A stretch of DNA of 64,000 nt from Gloeobacter morelensis MG652769 (GTDB taxonomy: Bacteria; Cyanobacteriota; Cyanobacteriia; Gloeobacterales; Gloeobacteraceae), in contig NZ_CP063845.1 in the NCBI RefSeq assembly GCF_021018745.1, forward strand, positions 2,728,001 to 2,792,000. The letters are read 5' to 3'. Below the pieces are notes generated by a model, which saw only the letters and a program-made list of their open reading frames with translations, had not been told where the DNA came from and did no database searches. Numbering within the stretch: position 1 is the stretch's first letter; every line of letters begins with the position of its first letter. Of the stretch, positions 1-8,502 are shown one piece after another. The position numbers were made by a program, and so were the translations under genes.

Positions 1-269
1 AGAAAGTCGAAACCGAAATCATCGAAATATTGATGGAGATGACCGCAGATTGGGACCTAGATGTTGAGCAAATCCAGTCCCAGACCAGCCTGGTCGAAGA
101 ACTCGAATTTGCTTCGATCGACTACGTGCATCTGGTGGTAGAAATCGAGGAACACTTTCAGCGCAAACTCGATTTCAGTGAATTGATTTTGCGCGACGGC
201 AAGTACGTCAGCGATATCTCCGTCCAGGAACTGGTCAGCTTTGTAACCCGTAAACTCAATCAGGATTAG
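1..269 (+). CDS. Acyl carrier protein, 5' end outside window
   Basis: The frame is open to the left edge from base 3, so the gene starts before the window; the internal TTG/ATG codons at 30 and 33 are probably not starts. The visible 89 residues have the four-helix acyl carrier protein pattern: an amphipathic first helix (VETEIIEILMEM), then LVEELEFASIDYVHLVVEIEEHF. The serine of FASID sits where the phosphopantetheine-bearing Ser of the usual DSL motif lies, at the start of helix 2; the flanking residues differ from DSL, as in many cyanobacterial secondary-metabolism carriers. It would hold acyl chains as thioesters in the cytoplasm. The phosphodiesterase-like gene starts 2 bases after its stop, so the two are almost certainly cotranscribed. 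A stand-alone carrier of a polyketide or lipid pathway is likelier than the housekeeping AcpP. Confidence 0.85.
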   Translation, partial: KVETEIIEILMEMTADWDLDVEQIQSQTSLVEELEFASIDYVHLVVEIEEHFQRKLDFSELILRDGKYVSDISVQELVSFVTRKLNQD

Positions 270-271
270 CC

Positions 272-1864
272 ATGACTCGAACTTTAGCAATCGGTTTGGA
301 CGGGGCTACTTTCACGGTGCTCGACCAGATGGTCGAAGAACTGCCCGGCCTCGGTCTGGCCATGCCCTTTATGAAAAAAATCTTCGAGCAGGGCTCCCGC
401 TCCAAGTTGCTCTCGACGCCCAATCCGCTCACCCCACCCGCCTGGGTCTCGTTTATGACCGGGCGCACCCCGGGCAACCACGGCGTCTACGACTTTATCC
501 GCATGGAAGAAAAAGGCGACGACGTCTTCTACACGCTCTACGATGCCCGCGACGTGCAGACCGAGATGATCTGGTCGATCGCCACCCGGGCAGGCAAAAA
601 AGTGGTTGCCCTCAACTATCCGTTTACTGCCCCGCCCCGGCCCAACACCGGTTCGCTGGTGCCCGGTTTCACCCACTGGAAGCACCTGCGGCGCAGCACT
701 TCGCCGCCTGAACTGTACGAACGCCTCAAAGAACTGCCCGACTTCAGCCCCAAAAACCTTGCCTGGGACTTCGAGCACGAAAAGCAGATCATGGAAGCGC
801 TCAACCAGGGGGATCTAGCCGATTGGATCCGCTACCACATCCGCCGCGACGAAAACTGGTTCGCGGTTGCCAAGAAGCTGCTCACTGAAGATAACCCGGA
901 TCTGATGGCGGTGCTCTTCGACGGCACCGACAAACTCCAGCACCAGATCTACTATTATCTCGATCCGAACTTGATCCCCGAGGAGCCGAGCGAAGGGTAC
1001 CTCACCCTGCGCGCCCTCTCGTTCGAATATTTCCGCAAGCTGGATAGCTGGATTGAGCAACTGGTGGAACTGGCCGGTCCCGATTGCCAGGTGTTCCTCA
1101 ACTCCGATCATGGTTTTACGGCCTCTTTTGAGGTGGTGCGCATCAACGCCTACCTCGCCGAAAAGGGCTACCTGGTGCTCAAGGCGGGCGACGGCAACGA
1201 CGACGGCCGTCCCACCGCCTCGTGGTTTGCCAACGTCGACTTCACCAAGACGAGCGCCTACTGTCCGACCCCCTCGAGCAACGGCATCGTCATCCGCGTC
1301 GCCGTCAAACCGGGCGATCCCGGCATTGCTCCTGAGGAGTACGAGGCGTTTCGCGAACGGCTCATCGCCGATCTCGAAGCGCTCGTCGACCCGACCACCG
1401 GTGAGCGGATCATCACCGCCGTGCGCAAGCGCGAGGACATCTACAACGGAGCCGCCTTGCCCGAAGCCCCGGATCTGACCCTCACCCTGCGCGATCACGG
1501 CTTCGTGTCGATCCGCGACGTGTACCCGGTGGTCGAGAAACGGCCCGAACCGCTGGGTACCCACCACCCCGACGGGGTGTTTCTGGCCTTCGGCCCCGGC
1601 ATTCGCTCGGGCTTTGTGGGCGAGCGCCACAACATCCACGACGCGCCCGCCACGCTGCTCTACAGCCTCGGCTTGCCCATCCCCGACAACTTCGAGGGCA
1701 AGGTCACCGTCGACTTTTTCAACGACGATTACCTGATGGTGAACCCCGTGCGCACCGGCGAGGCGGCCCTGGCAGGCCAGGGTAAAACCGACGAAGCCAG
1801 CATCAGCGAAGCCGAAAAGGCAAAACTGCTCGAACAGCTGCAGATGCTCGGCTACGTCGAGTAA
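272..1864 (+). CDS. Alkaline phosphatase superfamily phosphodiesterase / nucleotide pyrophosphatase-type protein
   Basis: 530 residues of the type I phosphodiesterase/nucleotide pyrophosphatase fold (PF01663-like). Metal and catalytic positions are readable: Asp10 in AIGLDGATF, the probable nucleophile Thr54 in NPLTPPAWVSFMTG, Asp217/Asp220/His224 in LFDGTDKLQH, Asp279-His280 in NSDHGF, and a late His pair in GTHHPDGVF. Family members hydrolyse phosphodiesters, pyrophosphates or sulfate esters with two metal ions. No signal peptide is seen, so a cytoplasmic site is likely. ATG 272 lies 2 bases after the carrier-protein stop and the next gene follows after 7 bases, so the three form one transcript. 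The setting suggests release or processing of a phosphopantetheine- or nucleotide-linked acyl product. That is inference; the substrate cannot be read from sequence. Confidence 0.85.
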   Translation: MTRTLAIGLDGATFTVLDQMVEELPGLGLAMPFMKKIFEQGSRSKLLSTPNPLTPPAWVSFMTGRTPGNHGVYDFIRMEEKGDDVFYTLYDARDVQTEMIWSIATRAGKKVVALNYPFTAPPRPNTGSLVPGFTHWKHLRRSTSPPELYERLKELPDFSPKNLAWDFEHEKQIMEALNQGDLADWIRYHIRRDENWFAVAKKLLTEDNPDLMAVLFDGTDKLQHQIYYYLDPNLIPEEPSEGYLTLRALSFEYFRKLDSWIEQLVELAGPDCQVFLNSDHGFTASFEVVRINAYLAEKGYLVLKAGDGNDDGRPTASWFANVDFTKTSAYCPTPSSNGIVIRVAVKPGDPGIAPEEYEAFRERLIADLEALVDPTTGERIITAVRKREDIYNGAALPEAPDLTLTLRDHGFVSIRDVYPVVEKRPEPLGTHHPDGVFLAFGPGIRSGFVGERHNIHDAPATLLYSLGLPIPDNFEGKVTVDFFNDDYLMVNPVRTGEAALAGQGKTDEASISEAEKAKLLEQLQMLGYVE

Positions 1865-1871
1865 CAATCCC

Positions 1872-3398
1872 ATGGGCAACCCCGAACCACGGCCCGGCCT
1901 GCGTCTGGAGGATCTGCGCAAGACCTGCCGCAACGGCCTTGGAGACGGCTTCAACAGCTACGCCCACGCGATGGGCTGGTTCGAGGGCCATCTCTACGTG
2001 GGCACCACCCGCGCCGTGCTGCAGAAGCTCAAGACGATGATTCCCCTGCAGACCGAATTCTGGCCCGTGGACGCCTCGGATCTGACGGCAACGGACTTCG
2101 AGGAGCGCGTCGCCCCCGCCGAGATCTGGCGCTTCGACCCAACAAGCGACCACTGGGAGCGGGTCTTCCGCTCGCCCCTCATCTTGGGATCCCACGGCCA
2201 GCACATCGCCCGCGAGATGGGCTTTCGCTCGCTCACCCTATTTCAGGGCGCTTCCGACAGCAAACCGGCGCTCTATCTGGGCAACTTCTCCCGCGCCCAG
2301 GGACCGGGGGCGCAGATCGTCCGCTCAGAGGACGGCGTGCACTTCGAGGCGGTCTCCGAGGGCGGCCTGATGGGGCTTGCCTTCACGAGCATTCGCCTGT
2401 TGGTGCCCTTCAAGGGCAAACTCTTTACTGCTCCCACCGGCGCCAAGGGCGGCAACCAGAACGCCAGCGGCGTCTGCATGATCTTCGAGAGCGACGATCC
2501 GGCCAGTGGCGTCTGGCGGGCGGTCAACGAACCCGGCTTCGGCGATCCCGGCAACCTGACGGTGTTTATCATGAACACCTTCGCAGAGCACCTGTACGCG
2601 GGCACCTTCAACAACGCCGGTTTTCAACTGTGGCGCACCGATGCGGAGGGCACACCGCCCTACCGCTGGGAGTGCGTGATCGAGGGCGGGGCGGGCCGCG
2701 GCGCCCTCAACCAGGTGGCGGTGAGCTTGATCCCCTTCAAAGGCGCTCTGTACCTGGGCACGGGCATCCAGAACGGCGGCTGCGATCTCAAGAACAACAT
2801 CGGCCCGGCTGGGGCTGAAATTTTGCGGGTGCACCCGGACGGCTCCTGGGATCTCTTGGTGGGCGAGCGGCGCGCCGACGGCCGTTTCCCGGCGAGTGGC
2901 TTTACCGACGGCTTCAACAACGTCCGCAACGGCTATATCTGGCGGATGGGCGCCCACGACGGCTGGCTGTACGCCGGCACGATGAACTGGAGTTCGATAT
3001 TGCGCTACATGAGCCCCGACATCGCCACCAGCGCCAAGGTCCGCCGGATTATCGAACTGATTGGCCTCGACAACCTGGTGGACGAAGAAGGCGGCTCGGA
3101 ACTCTGGCGCAGCTGCGACGGCGAGAACTGGCTGCCGGTGGATCGGCGCGGTTTCGGCAATGTCTACAACTACGGTATCCGCAACATCGTCTCGACCCCG
3201 GCGGGTCTATTTATCGGCACCGCCAACCCCTTCGGTCCCCGTGTCGCTGTCAAAGAAGATGGCCAGTGGACTTACACCGACAATGCCCTGGGCGGCTTGG
3301 AAGTCTGGCTGGGTAACCGCGCGCCTGTCCAACCGGCTGCGGGTATCCCCCAGGCGCTCGTTTCGAGCTTTAACGGTCGGCGCGGACCTCTCTCATAG
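1872..3398 (+). CDS. Predicted beta-propeller protein of unknown function
   Basis: 508 residues with no recognised catalytic motif. A short strand motif recurs at fairly regular spacing: LYVGTTRA, LYLGNFSRA, LFTAPTGA, LYAGTFNNAG, LYLGTGIQNG, LYAGTMNWSS and LFIGTANPFG. Each is preceded by phrases such as 'fkG' or 'dGw' and several are followed by an LWR or EIWR strand. Seven repeats of about 50-70 residues suggest a seven-bladed propeller, related in style to kelch/sialidase-like folds. There is no N-terminal signal sequence; the first residues are MGNPEPRPGLRLEDLRK. ATG 1872 follows the phosphodiesterase stop by 7 bases, so it is the third gene of the carrier-protein operon. It may be a lyase, a hydrolase or a scaffold for the carrier product; the sequence does not decide. 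Confidence 0.7.
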   Translation: MGNPEPRPGLRLEDLRKTCRNGLGDGFNSYAHAMGWFEGHLYVGTTRAVLQKLKTMIPLQTEFWPVDASDLTATDFEERVAPAEIWRFDPTSDHWERVFRSPLILGSHGQHIAREMGFRSLTLFQGASDSKPALYLGNFSRAQGPGAQIVRSEDGVHFEAVSEGGLMGLAFTSIRLLVPFKGKLFTAPTGAKGGNQNASGVCMIFESDDPASGVWRAVNEPGFGDPGNLTVFIMNTFAEHLYAGTFNNAGFQLWRTDAEGTPPYRWECVIEGGAGRGALNQVAVSLIPFKGALYLGTGIQNGGCDLKNNIGPAGAEILRVHPDGSWDLLVGERRADGRFPASGFTDGFNNVRNGYIWRMGAHDGWLYAGTMNWSSILRYMSPDIATSAKVRRIIELIGLDNLVDEEGGSELWRSCDGENWLPVDRRGFGNVYNYGIRNIVSTPAGLFIGTANPFGPRVAVKEDGQWTYTDNALGGLEVWLGNRAPVQPAAGIPQALVSSFNGRRGPLS

Positions 3399-3539
3399 CC
3401 TTTTTCTCAGGGGTAGAAAGCAACTGTAAACCTTTTCTGCGATTGGTTTTGCTCCCCCTGTGTTGCAAGAAGAGGCTGGAAGGCAGGGTTAAATAGTCTC
3501 TACTAAAAATCTTGACAAAACTATGGCTTTGCTTAATTC

Positions 3540-4505
3540 TAACGTCAGTTCGGGATAAGGAAAGGCGGTCCGCCTAGGCTGGGATTAGCACATCACAAGC
3601 CACGGACCGCTCGCTATGCCCAGTCTAGAAGCGCTCTTTTGCCATGTCGATGACTTCTGCCAACGCTTCGAACCGCTCTGGCAGCAACAATTGCTCGACG
3701 ATGGCCTGCGACACAGGCGACGGCCACGCCGACTCTGCCTCAGCGAAATCCTGACGATTCTGATTGCTTTTCACCAATCCGCCTACCGCCACTTCAAGGC
3801 CTTCTACACCGAAATGGTCTGCGCTTACTGGCGAAGCGCTTTTCCTGGACTGGTCAGCTACGCGCGCTTCGTCGAGTGGATGCCCTCTACCCTTATGCCG
3901 CTCAGTGCCTACCTGCGCCACTGTTTTGGCCCCTGCACCGGCATCAGTTTTATCGATTCGACTCCACTTGCCGTCTGCCATGTGCGCCGCGTCCACGCCC
4001 ACAAAGTCTTTGTCGGTCTGGCCGCCTGGGGCAAAAGCTCGGTGGGCTGGTTTTACGGCTTCAAGCTGCACTTGGTGGTCAATGAGCGCGGCGAATTGCT
4101 GGCGATGAGCGTGACGGCTGGGAACACTGACGATCGCAAGCCTGTGCCTGAACTGCTCAAAGACTTGCACGGCAAAGTGTTTGGCGACCGCGGCTACATC
4201 AGCAGCAAGCTTGGCAGGCAATTGCGCGAGGAGCTGGGCATGGCGCTGATCACCAAGTTGCGGCGCAAGATGACCAATCGGCTGATGGTGATGACGGACA
4301 AACTGCTGTTGCGCAAGCGCGGGATCATCGAAGCAATCAATGACCAGTTGAAGAACATTTCGCAGATAGAGCACACCCGCCATCGCAGCGAAGTGAATTT
4401 TTTGGTGAACCTGGTGTGTGGGTTGATTGCCTACTGCCACAAACCGAACAAGCCGTCGGTGGCGTCTGATGCCGACCAGCTCAATGCTTAACCCGAACTG
4501 ACGTT
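3540..4505 (+). mobile_element. IS982-family insertion sequence, apparently intact
   Basis: The single transposase gene at 3616-4491 is bracketed by inverted ends AACGTCAGTTCGGG (from 3541) and CCCGAACTGACGTT (to 4505); the match continues imperfectly inward (about 18 of 21). The sequence TTAATTC stands at 3533-3539 and again at 4504-4510, a likely 7-base target duplication. Because it overlaps the end of the repeat, the exact boundary is ambiguous by 1-3 bases. The element separates the propeller gene from the toxin-antitoxin genes. Intact ends, an intact gene and a matching duplication point to recent insertion. Confidence 0.85.
3616..4491 (+). CDS. IS982-family transposase
   Basis: 291 residues, full length for the family. 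The DDE triad is readable: Asp in [11 protein letters not shown], Asp in VFGDRGYIS and Glu in [12 protein letters not shown]. The family signature ([37 protein letters not shown]) is also present. It catalyses cut-and-paste transposition of its own element. No frameshift or stop interrupts it. It starts at ATG 3616 inside the left end and stops 14 bases before the right end. Confidence 0.93.
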   Translation: MPSLEALFCHVDDFCQRFEPLWQQQLLDDGLRHRRRPRRLCLSEILTILIAFHQSAYRHFKAFYTEMVCAYWRSAFPGLVSYARFVEWMPSTLMPLSAYLRHCFGPCTGISFIDSTPLAVCHVRRVHAHKVFVGLAAWGKSSVGWFYGFKLHLVVNERGELLAMSVTAGNTDDRKPVPELLKDLHGKVFGDRGYISSKLGRQLREELGMALITKLRRKMTNRLMVMTDKLLLRKRGIIEAINDQLKNISQIEHTRHRSEVNFLVNLVCGLIAYCHKPNKPSVASDADQLNA

Positions 4506-4570
4506 AATTCGAGCTTGGGCTTTCAGCTTGAGCTTCGAGAGCATTTGTGTTACAACTACAGTCTAGACAA

Positions 4571-4582
4571 TAAACTAGTTTA
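4571..4582. promoter_or_regulatory. 12-base perfect palindrome, likely operator of the toxin-antitoxin operon
   Basis: TAAACTAGTTTA is its own reverse complement and ends 14 bases before the antitoxin ATG at 4597. A purine-rich ribosome-binding site (GAGGGG) lies between palindrome and start. Phd/VapB-type antitoxins normally repress their own promoter by binding a short palindrome in just this place, so it is the best operator candidate. The role is inferred. Confidence 0.55.
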
Positions 4583-4596
4583 CTTAGAGGGGCACC

Positions 4597-4839
4597 ATGC
4601 GTGAGGTTGGAGCCTTCGAGGCCAAAAGCAAGCTAGGAACCTTGCTCGATTGGGTTGAGGGCGGCGAGGAGGTGCTCATTACCCGACGTGGCAAGGCCGT
4701 GGCGCGTCTGGTGCCTGCTGAAGTCGGCTTTGACCGCGCCAAGGCGCATCGCGCCTTGGAGGGCATCCTTGAGGCGCGACGCGGCATCACTCTTGGTGGC
4801 CTCAAGATTAAAGATCTAGTGAATGAAGGTCGCCCATGA
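4597..4839 (+). CDS. Type II antitoxin, Phd/YefM family
   Basis: 80 residues. The N-terminal 40 match the Phd/YefM DNA-binding fold: MREVGAFEAKSKLGTLLDWV, then GEEVLITRRGKAVARLVP. The remainder (EGILEARRGITLGGLKIKDL) is the helical tail that usually wraps the toxin. It should neutralise the PIN nuclease encoded next and repress the operon through the upstream palindrome. Its stop overlaps the toxin start in ATGA (4836-4839), the translational coupling typical of such pairs. GAGGGG lies 4 bases before the ATG. Confidence 0.9.
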   Translation: MREVGAFEAKSKLGTLLDWVEGGEEVLITRRGKAVARLVPAEVGFDRAKAHRALEGILEARRGITLGGLKIKDLVNEGRP

Positions 4840-5270
4840 CCTTTGTGCTGGATAGCGCGGTCGCGCTGGCCTGGTGTTTCGAGGATGAGCGCACTGATGC
4901 AACAGACACTCTGTTGCGGCAAGCGGCAGCGTCCGGCGCTGTGGCTCCCGCTTTGTGGCCACTGGAAGTGTTGAACGGTTTGGCCATGGGCGAACGGCGC
5001 GGTCGCCTTGATGCCGCCAAGCGAACAAGCCTGGGCGGCTTTCTGCGCGACCTGCCGGTCAGCATCGACGACGAGACGGCGGCACGGGCCTGGGGAGTCA
5101 CAGCGACTCTGGCGGCGCGGTTTCAGCTCACCGTCTATGACGCGGCCTACCTTGAACTGGCGCAGCGGCTGGCGCTGCCCCTCGCCACCCGCGACCGCGC
5201 TTTGCGGGGTGCGGCGGGCAGCCTCGGCGTCGCCCTATTGGGTGAAGCGACCGATGGGAATGCGGCATGA
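4836..5270 (+). CDS. VapC-type PIN-domain ribonuclease toxin
   Basis: 144 residues, a whole PIN domain. Acidic metal ligands are visible at Asp6 (FVLDSAVAL), Glu44 (WPLEVLNGL), Asp102 (TVYDAAYLELA) and Asp120 (LATRDRAL), which is the full VapC set. VapC toxins cleave tRNA or rRNA and halt translation when the labile antitoxin is lost. It overlaps the antitoxin by 4 bases, and its own stop overlaps the start of an integrase stub by 4 bases, so three reading frames were once chained. Confidence 0.92.
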   Translation: MTFVLDSAVALAWCFEDERTDATDTLLRQAAASGAVAPALWPLEVLNGLAMGERRGRLDAAKRTSLGGFLRDLPVSIDDETAARAWGVTATLAARFQLTVYDAAYLELAQRLALPLATRDRALRGAAGSLGVALLGEATDGNAA

Positions 5271-5380
5271 CGGATACGTCGCTTCCCCTCCCCGCCGCCG
5301 GCCGCCTGCTGACGGCCGAGCGGTTCCACCAGCTCGCCAACGTGCCGCCCGAGGTCGAATGGTTCGCCAACCTTGACTGT
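5267..5380 (+). pseudogene. 5' stub of a tyrosine-type site-specific integrase gene
   Basis: The first about 37 residues (LLTAERFHQLANVPPEVEWF followed by ANLD) match the N-terminal SAM-like region of phage-type integrases, which continue with NPRTRRAY. Here the sequence switches after ANLD to CPCHRRIEVSGGEL, which has no integrase character, and no catalytic R..HxxR..Y part follows before the convergent DUF1501 gene. The start overlaps the vapC stop in ATGA. I read it as an integrase deleted after about 110 bases; bases 5381-5516 hold nothing else I recognise. Confidence 0.65.
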
Positions 5381-5516
5381 CCTTGTCACCGCCGCATCGA
5401 GGTTTCCGGAGGGGAGTTGCCGGGAGGGAGGATTGCAGCTTCTCGAACGGTCATTGGGAGCTGCTTCGACCAGCCGTTGAATCGCAGGCTGGGGCATGCC
5501 ACTGTCAGAAGCAGAT

Positions 5517-6755
5517 TCAGGACGAATACATCACATCGGCGCGCTCGGCGGCAAAGCCCGGTAAAACCCGCTGCACCCGGCGATCGTCAAGGAGCAAATG
5601 CCGCTCCAGGACCGTGGCGATCACCGAGCGAAAATCGGTGGTCACCGGCAGATCGCGCCCTTCAAAAAGCCGGTCGGCGGCCAGCCCCGGCCACCCGCCG
5701 TGGATTTTGCCACCTTTGACGGCCCCGCCGGCCAGCCACAGGACGTTGCCGTAGCCGTGGTCGGTGCCGCCGTTGCCGTTCTCGCGCACGGTGCGCCCGA
5801 ATTCGGAGCTCACCACGATCGCTGTGTGCTCGAAGAGCGGCCCCAGTTCGGCGGCGAAGGCGGCAAGACCCTGGCCGAGGGCCCGCAACCTGAGGGCCAG
5901 TTGACCCCGATTGGTGCCCTGGTTGACGTGGGTGTCCCAGCCGCCCAGAGCCATAAAGGCCAGCTGCACCTCCGGATTGCGCACCATCAGTTGGGCCAGG
6001 CGCCGCGCGTCCCCCGTAAAGGCGCTCCCCGGCAGCGCTGCGCCGTTGCTCGCCGTGTCGTCCTCGCCGGTGGAAGATAAACTCTCCTGAATCACCCGGC
6101 GGGCGCTGCGCCCCTCGCGGTAGGCGTGGCTCAGCGGGTCGGAGCCGCTGTAGAGCGCGTCGAAAGCAGCTGCCACCTGGGGCCTGTCGAGCGGCTGGGC
6201 GCGGGTGGCGGCACGGCCGGGAGCCAGGCTCGCCACCGGTTCCGCTCCCGCCAGGATGCGCGGCAGGGTCGAACCCAGATGAATCGCCCGCACCGGGGCG
6301 GTCGTGGCGGGCAAAACGGCGAGCAACCGGTTCATCCAGCCGTCGTCAGCGCCTTTGAAGCCGGGGGCGGCGCTTTCTATCGCTTCTTGGGCGTCGAAGT
6401 GGGAACGGTTGGGTGCAGGTAGACCGCAGGCGTGTACAAAAGCGAGACTGCCCCGCCGCCACAGAGGCAGCAAGGCTTCCAAAGCCGGGTGCAGACCGAA
6501 GTGGCCATCGAGGTCGATAGCTCCGTCCGGCTTACCGGGCCGGGGTACCGCCAGCCGCGGTCGCGCCCGGTAGTAATCCCCATCGCTATGAGGAACAACG
6601 ACGCTCAGACCGTCGAGCGCCCCGCGCAAAAAGACGACCACCAGCCGCCGGTCCCGGTCGGGAGCGGCCTGCACCCGGGCGGCCCAGCCGGTAGTCCCGA
6701 GGGAGATAAGCGAGCCGAGGCCCGCCTGGATCAATGCGCGTCTGGGGAGGATCAT
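5517..6755 (-). CDS. DUF1501 family protein, Tat-exported
   Basis: About 412 residues. The N-terminus MILPRRALIQAGLGSLISLG is a twin-arginine-type signal, ending near VQAAP. DUF1501 hallmarks follow: VVVFLRGALDGLSVVVP, SHFDAQEAIES, GWDTHVNQG, VVSSEFGRTVREN and GTDHGYGN. The family resembles the alkaline phosphatase/sulfatase fold and is almost always paired with DUF1800, as here. ATG 6755 is preferred because AGGTG precedes it by 6 bases; an in-frame GTG at 6764 would add three residues and abut the upstream stop. Cotranscription with the DUF1800 gene is clear from the spacing. The enzymatic role of the pair is not established. Confidence 0.92.
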   Translation of the reverse strand: MILPRRALIQAGLGSLISLGTTGWAARVQAAPDRDRRLVVVFLRGALDGLSVVVPHSDGDYYRARPRLAVPRPGKPDGAIDLDGHFGLHPALEALLPLWRRGSLAFVHACGLPAPNRSHFDAQEAIESAAPGFKGADDGWMNRLLAVLPATTAPVRAIHLGSTLPRILAGAEPVASLAPGRAATRAQPLDRPQVAAAFDALYSGSDPLSHAYREGRSARRVIQESLSSTGEDDTASNGAALPGSAFTGDARRLAQLMVRNPEVQLAFMALGGWDTHVNQGTNRGQLALRLRALGQGLAAFAAELGPLFEHTAIVVSSEFGRTVRENGNGGTDHGYGNVLWLAGGAVKGGKIHGGWPGLAADRLFEGRDLPVTTDFRSVIATVLERHLLLDDRRVQRVLPGFAAERADVMYSS

Positions 6756-6764
6756 CGCCGGCAC

Positions 6765-8333
<1,569 letters not shown>

Positions 8334-8502
8334 TGTCCTTTACCGTCCGGATTTACCGTCCAATCCCGCCCGTTGGACGCTGGGCGTTGCTCTCGGGTTC
8401 AATCCCACCAACCAGTCCGGAGTATTGTTGTGTTGCCTCAGCTACAAGTGCGCTGCAAACGTTGGCTGTACTGTACAAAAGGTGCCCTCTGCAACTTTTG
8501 CG

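Noticed and set aside
3512-3540. A sigma70-type promoter TTGACA with -10 AATTCT
   Set aside because: The -10 is poor and overlaps the IS982 target duplication, so it cannot be asserted as a working promoter.
4836-5519. An intact three-gene toxin-antitoxin-recombinase system
   Set aside because: The integrase frame loses all homology after about 37 residues and has no catalytic domain.
8392-8412. A tRNA T-arm-like string GGGTTCAATCCCA
   Set aside because: No pairing T stem, anticodon arm or acceptor stem can be built around it.
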